NCBI GenBank assembly: GCA_003513495.1
Contig: DOPM01000057.1
Location: 62,001-126,000 of the forward strand
DNA from: Desulfosporosinus sp.
GTDB lineage: Bacteria > Bacillota > Desulfitobacteriia > Desulfitobacteriales > Desulfitobacteriaceae
Reading direction: 5' to 3'
Length of the DNA stretch: 64,000 nucleotides
Shown here in pieces: positions 62,963 to 64,000 of the stretch. A program made the translations under genes and the position numbers. Under the pieces are notes generated by a model, which was given only the letters and a program-made list of their open reading frames with translations, searched no databases and had not been told where the DNA came from. Positions within the stretch are counted from its first letter, which is position 1. The number at the start of each line of letters is the position of its first letter.

Positions 62963-63724
62963 TTAACAAGGGATCTTATCATATTCCTGTTGAATGATAC
63001 TGGCGAGGATTTCGGATGTTTGTTCACGAGAAACTAACTGGTTTTTTAAAAGACTAAAGTTAACATGCCTCTCATCAAGGTCAAGATCATCCATTGCACT
63101 AGCAAATAGTCCTCTCACCTTTTTATCTATCTGAAGCATGACGTTTATCCTATCTTCATGGGCCTCAAAGTAAACTTCAAGTTCGTCGAGCTTTCCTTTA
63201 AGAAATCTAGTTGGGACAAACTCGAACTGTTGGAACTTCCCATTGAAGGAACCAGAATCGGCTTTAGACCTGAAGCCAAGTATACCTATTGCATCAAGTA
63301 AGCATTGGACGAGTAGGTTTGGTTTTATGGTAATCGTATCGATATCCTTTGCATCAACTGCATTTGGTATATCTAGGTTTGTTCTAAACTGGTATTTTGT
63401 GTTATTCGTTGATATGGGGATATTATAAGGTAGCTCAAACCGTATTGGAATTTTGAATTCAGGTGAATTTGCCTTAACCGCCAATTGTTTAGCGATGACT
63501 CCACTAGCTATTTCCTGATTTACATGCCTAATATGGTCCCCTGCTTTGTATCTTGAGGAGACCTCTAGGGCTATTGTAATTTCTTCGATTACTTGATCTA
63601 CTCCGCCGCCACTAACATAGACGTTTCCACTAACAACACCACCAAGCTCCACTACCTCGTTATCAATTACAAAGTTTACCTTTGCACCGTCAATACCTAA
63701 ACCAGCTAAGAATTTTTTTAACAC
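62963..63724 (-). CDS. spo0M: Sporulation-control protein Spo0M
   Basis: The 253-residue protein matches the Spo0M arrestin-like family: it starts MLKKFLAGLGIDGAKVNFVI and has GGVVSGNVYVSGGGVDQVIEEI, a beta-sandwich pattern, and the FKIPIRFELPYNIPIS segment. Spo0M influences entry into sporulation in Bacillus. The start codon is GTG at 63724 with GGGGGG upstream. It fits a spore-forming host. Confidence 0.93.
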   Translation of the reverse strand: MLKKFLAGLGIDGAKVNFVIDNEVVELGGVVSGNVYVSGGGVDQVIEEITIALEVSSRYKAGDHIRHVNQEIASGVIAKQLAVKANSPEFKIPIRFELPYNIPISTNNTKYQFRTNLDIPNAVDAKDIDTITIKPNLLVQCLLDAIGILGFRSKADSGSFNGKFQQFEFVPTRFLKGKLDELEVYFEAHEDRINVMLQIDKKVRGLFASAMDDLDLDERHVNFSLLKNQLVSREQTSEILASIIQQEYDKIPC

Positions 63725-63964
63725 TCCAACCCCCCCAAACGTAATTTTCGATTATTCCGCTAACTCTTATGATCGTATCATGCCTTTTTCATTCCGCTAA
63801 AACTCTAACTCATATTAATTCTATAGTTTAGCTTTTAAAAATCACCTAACTAAATGTATCATAGATCTACTAAGTATTATATTTTAACTATGATAAACCG
63901 TCAATTTCAAAGGAATTTTCAGTGCGAGGTCAATTAATTTGTTTATTAAGAGGTGGAGCGAATA

Positions 63965-64000
63965 ATGCTGGCAGAATTTAAGATTGTTAATGACCCCTTG
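63965..64000 (+). CDS. Start of a plus-strand gene, cut by the window edge
   Basis: An ATG at 63965 follows GGTGGAG by six bases and opens a 12-codon frame (MLAEFKIVNDPL) that reaches the right edge. Too little remains to name it. Confidence 0.4.
   Translation, partial: MLAEFKIVNDPL

Overview
The window looks like a chromosomal segment of a spore-forming, anaerobic, low-to-mid GC member of the Firmicutes, most like Desulfosporosinus or Desulfitobacterium (Peptococcaceae). This is an inference from gene content: non-pyrrolysine MttB-type methyltransferases with corrinoid proteins, a clostridial GlgC/GlgD pair, a single-chain clade II PurL, an HdrD-like membrane Fe-S oxidoreductase, Spo0M, and strong AGGAGG-type ribosome binding sites. 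Almost every gene is on the minus strand, so transcription mostly runs from high to low coordinates.

Layout. 1-4650: a methyltransferase operon with two MttB-family genes, two nearly identical corrinoid-protein genes and the start of a hydantoinase/oxoprolinase-like gene. A sigma-54 (-24/-12) promoter and tandem dyads that look like enhancer sites precede it. 5002-6840: the sigma-54 activator that probably drives it. 7092-11000: a MutS2-like ATPase without Smr domain behind a long structured leader, a DUF1232 protein, a DUF1540 mini-protein and a DUF502 membrane protein. 11105-23026: a complete glycogen module, glgB-glgP-glgC-glgD-glgA, followed by a fused amylase/4-alpha-glucanotransferase. 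23338-31142: two EamA exporters, a PspC protein, an HdrD-like oxidoreductase, a lipase-like hydrolase, YtxJ and a class A penicillin-binding protein. 31532-38566: an SsuABC/NMT1-type ABC importer, a PatB-type lyase, and a molybdenum hydroxylase with large and 2Fe-2S subunits but no FAD subunit. 38692-50078: an AIM24 protein, LeuCD-type hydro-lyase, YcdB/SLH surface protein, DinB, a small unknown protein and PurL.

50429-55430 is the most unusual region. It encodes two secreted TasA/camelysin-like proteins with SipW-type signal peptides, one of them joined to a CBM2-like carbohydrate-binding domain. Between them lies a 46-residue mini-gene with the same kind of leader. Behind a terminator come a SipW-type signal peptidase with an intact active site, an ABC ATPase that has lost its Walker A lysine and Walker B acids, and an ABC-2-like permease fused to a second SipW-like domain whose catalytic Ser and His are replaced by Thr and Glu. 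I read this as a surface-fibre export and assembly system built on a pseudo-ABC, pseudo-peptidase membrane complex. I know of no description of this arrangement.

55536-64000: a polar amino acid ABC importer, a stand-alone pyruvate-kinase C-terminal-like domain, two HD phosphohydrolases, an S4-like small protein, an HD-GYP protein, Spo0M and the start of a plus-strand gene. Five copies of a palindromic intergenic repeat are scattered from 14.7 to 46.2 kb. No rRNA, tRNA, CRISPR array, insertion sequence or prophage was seen.
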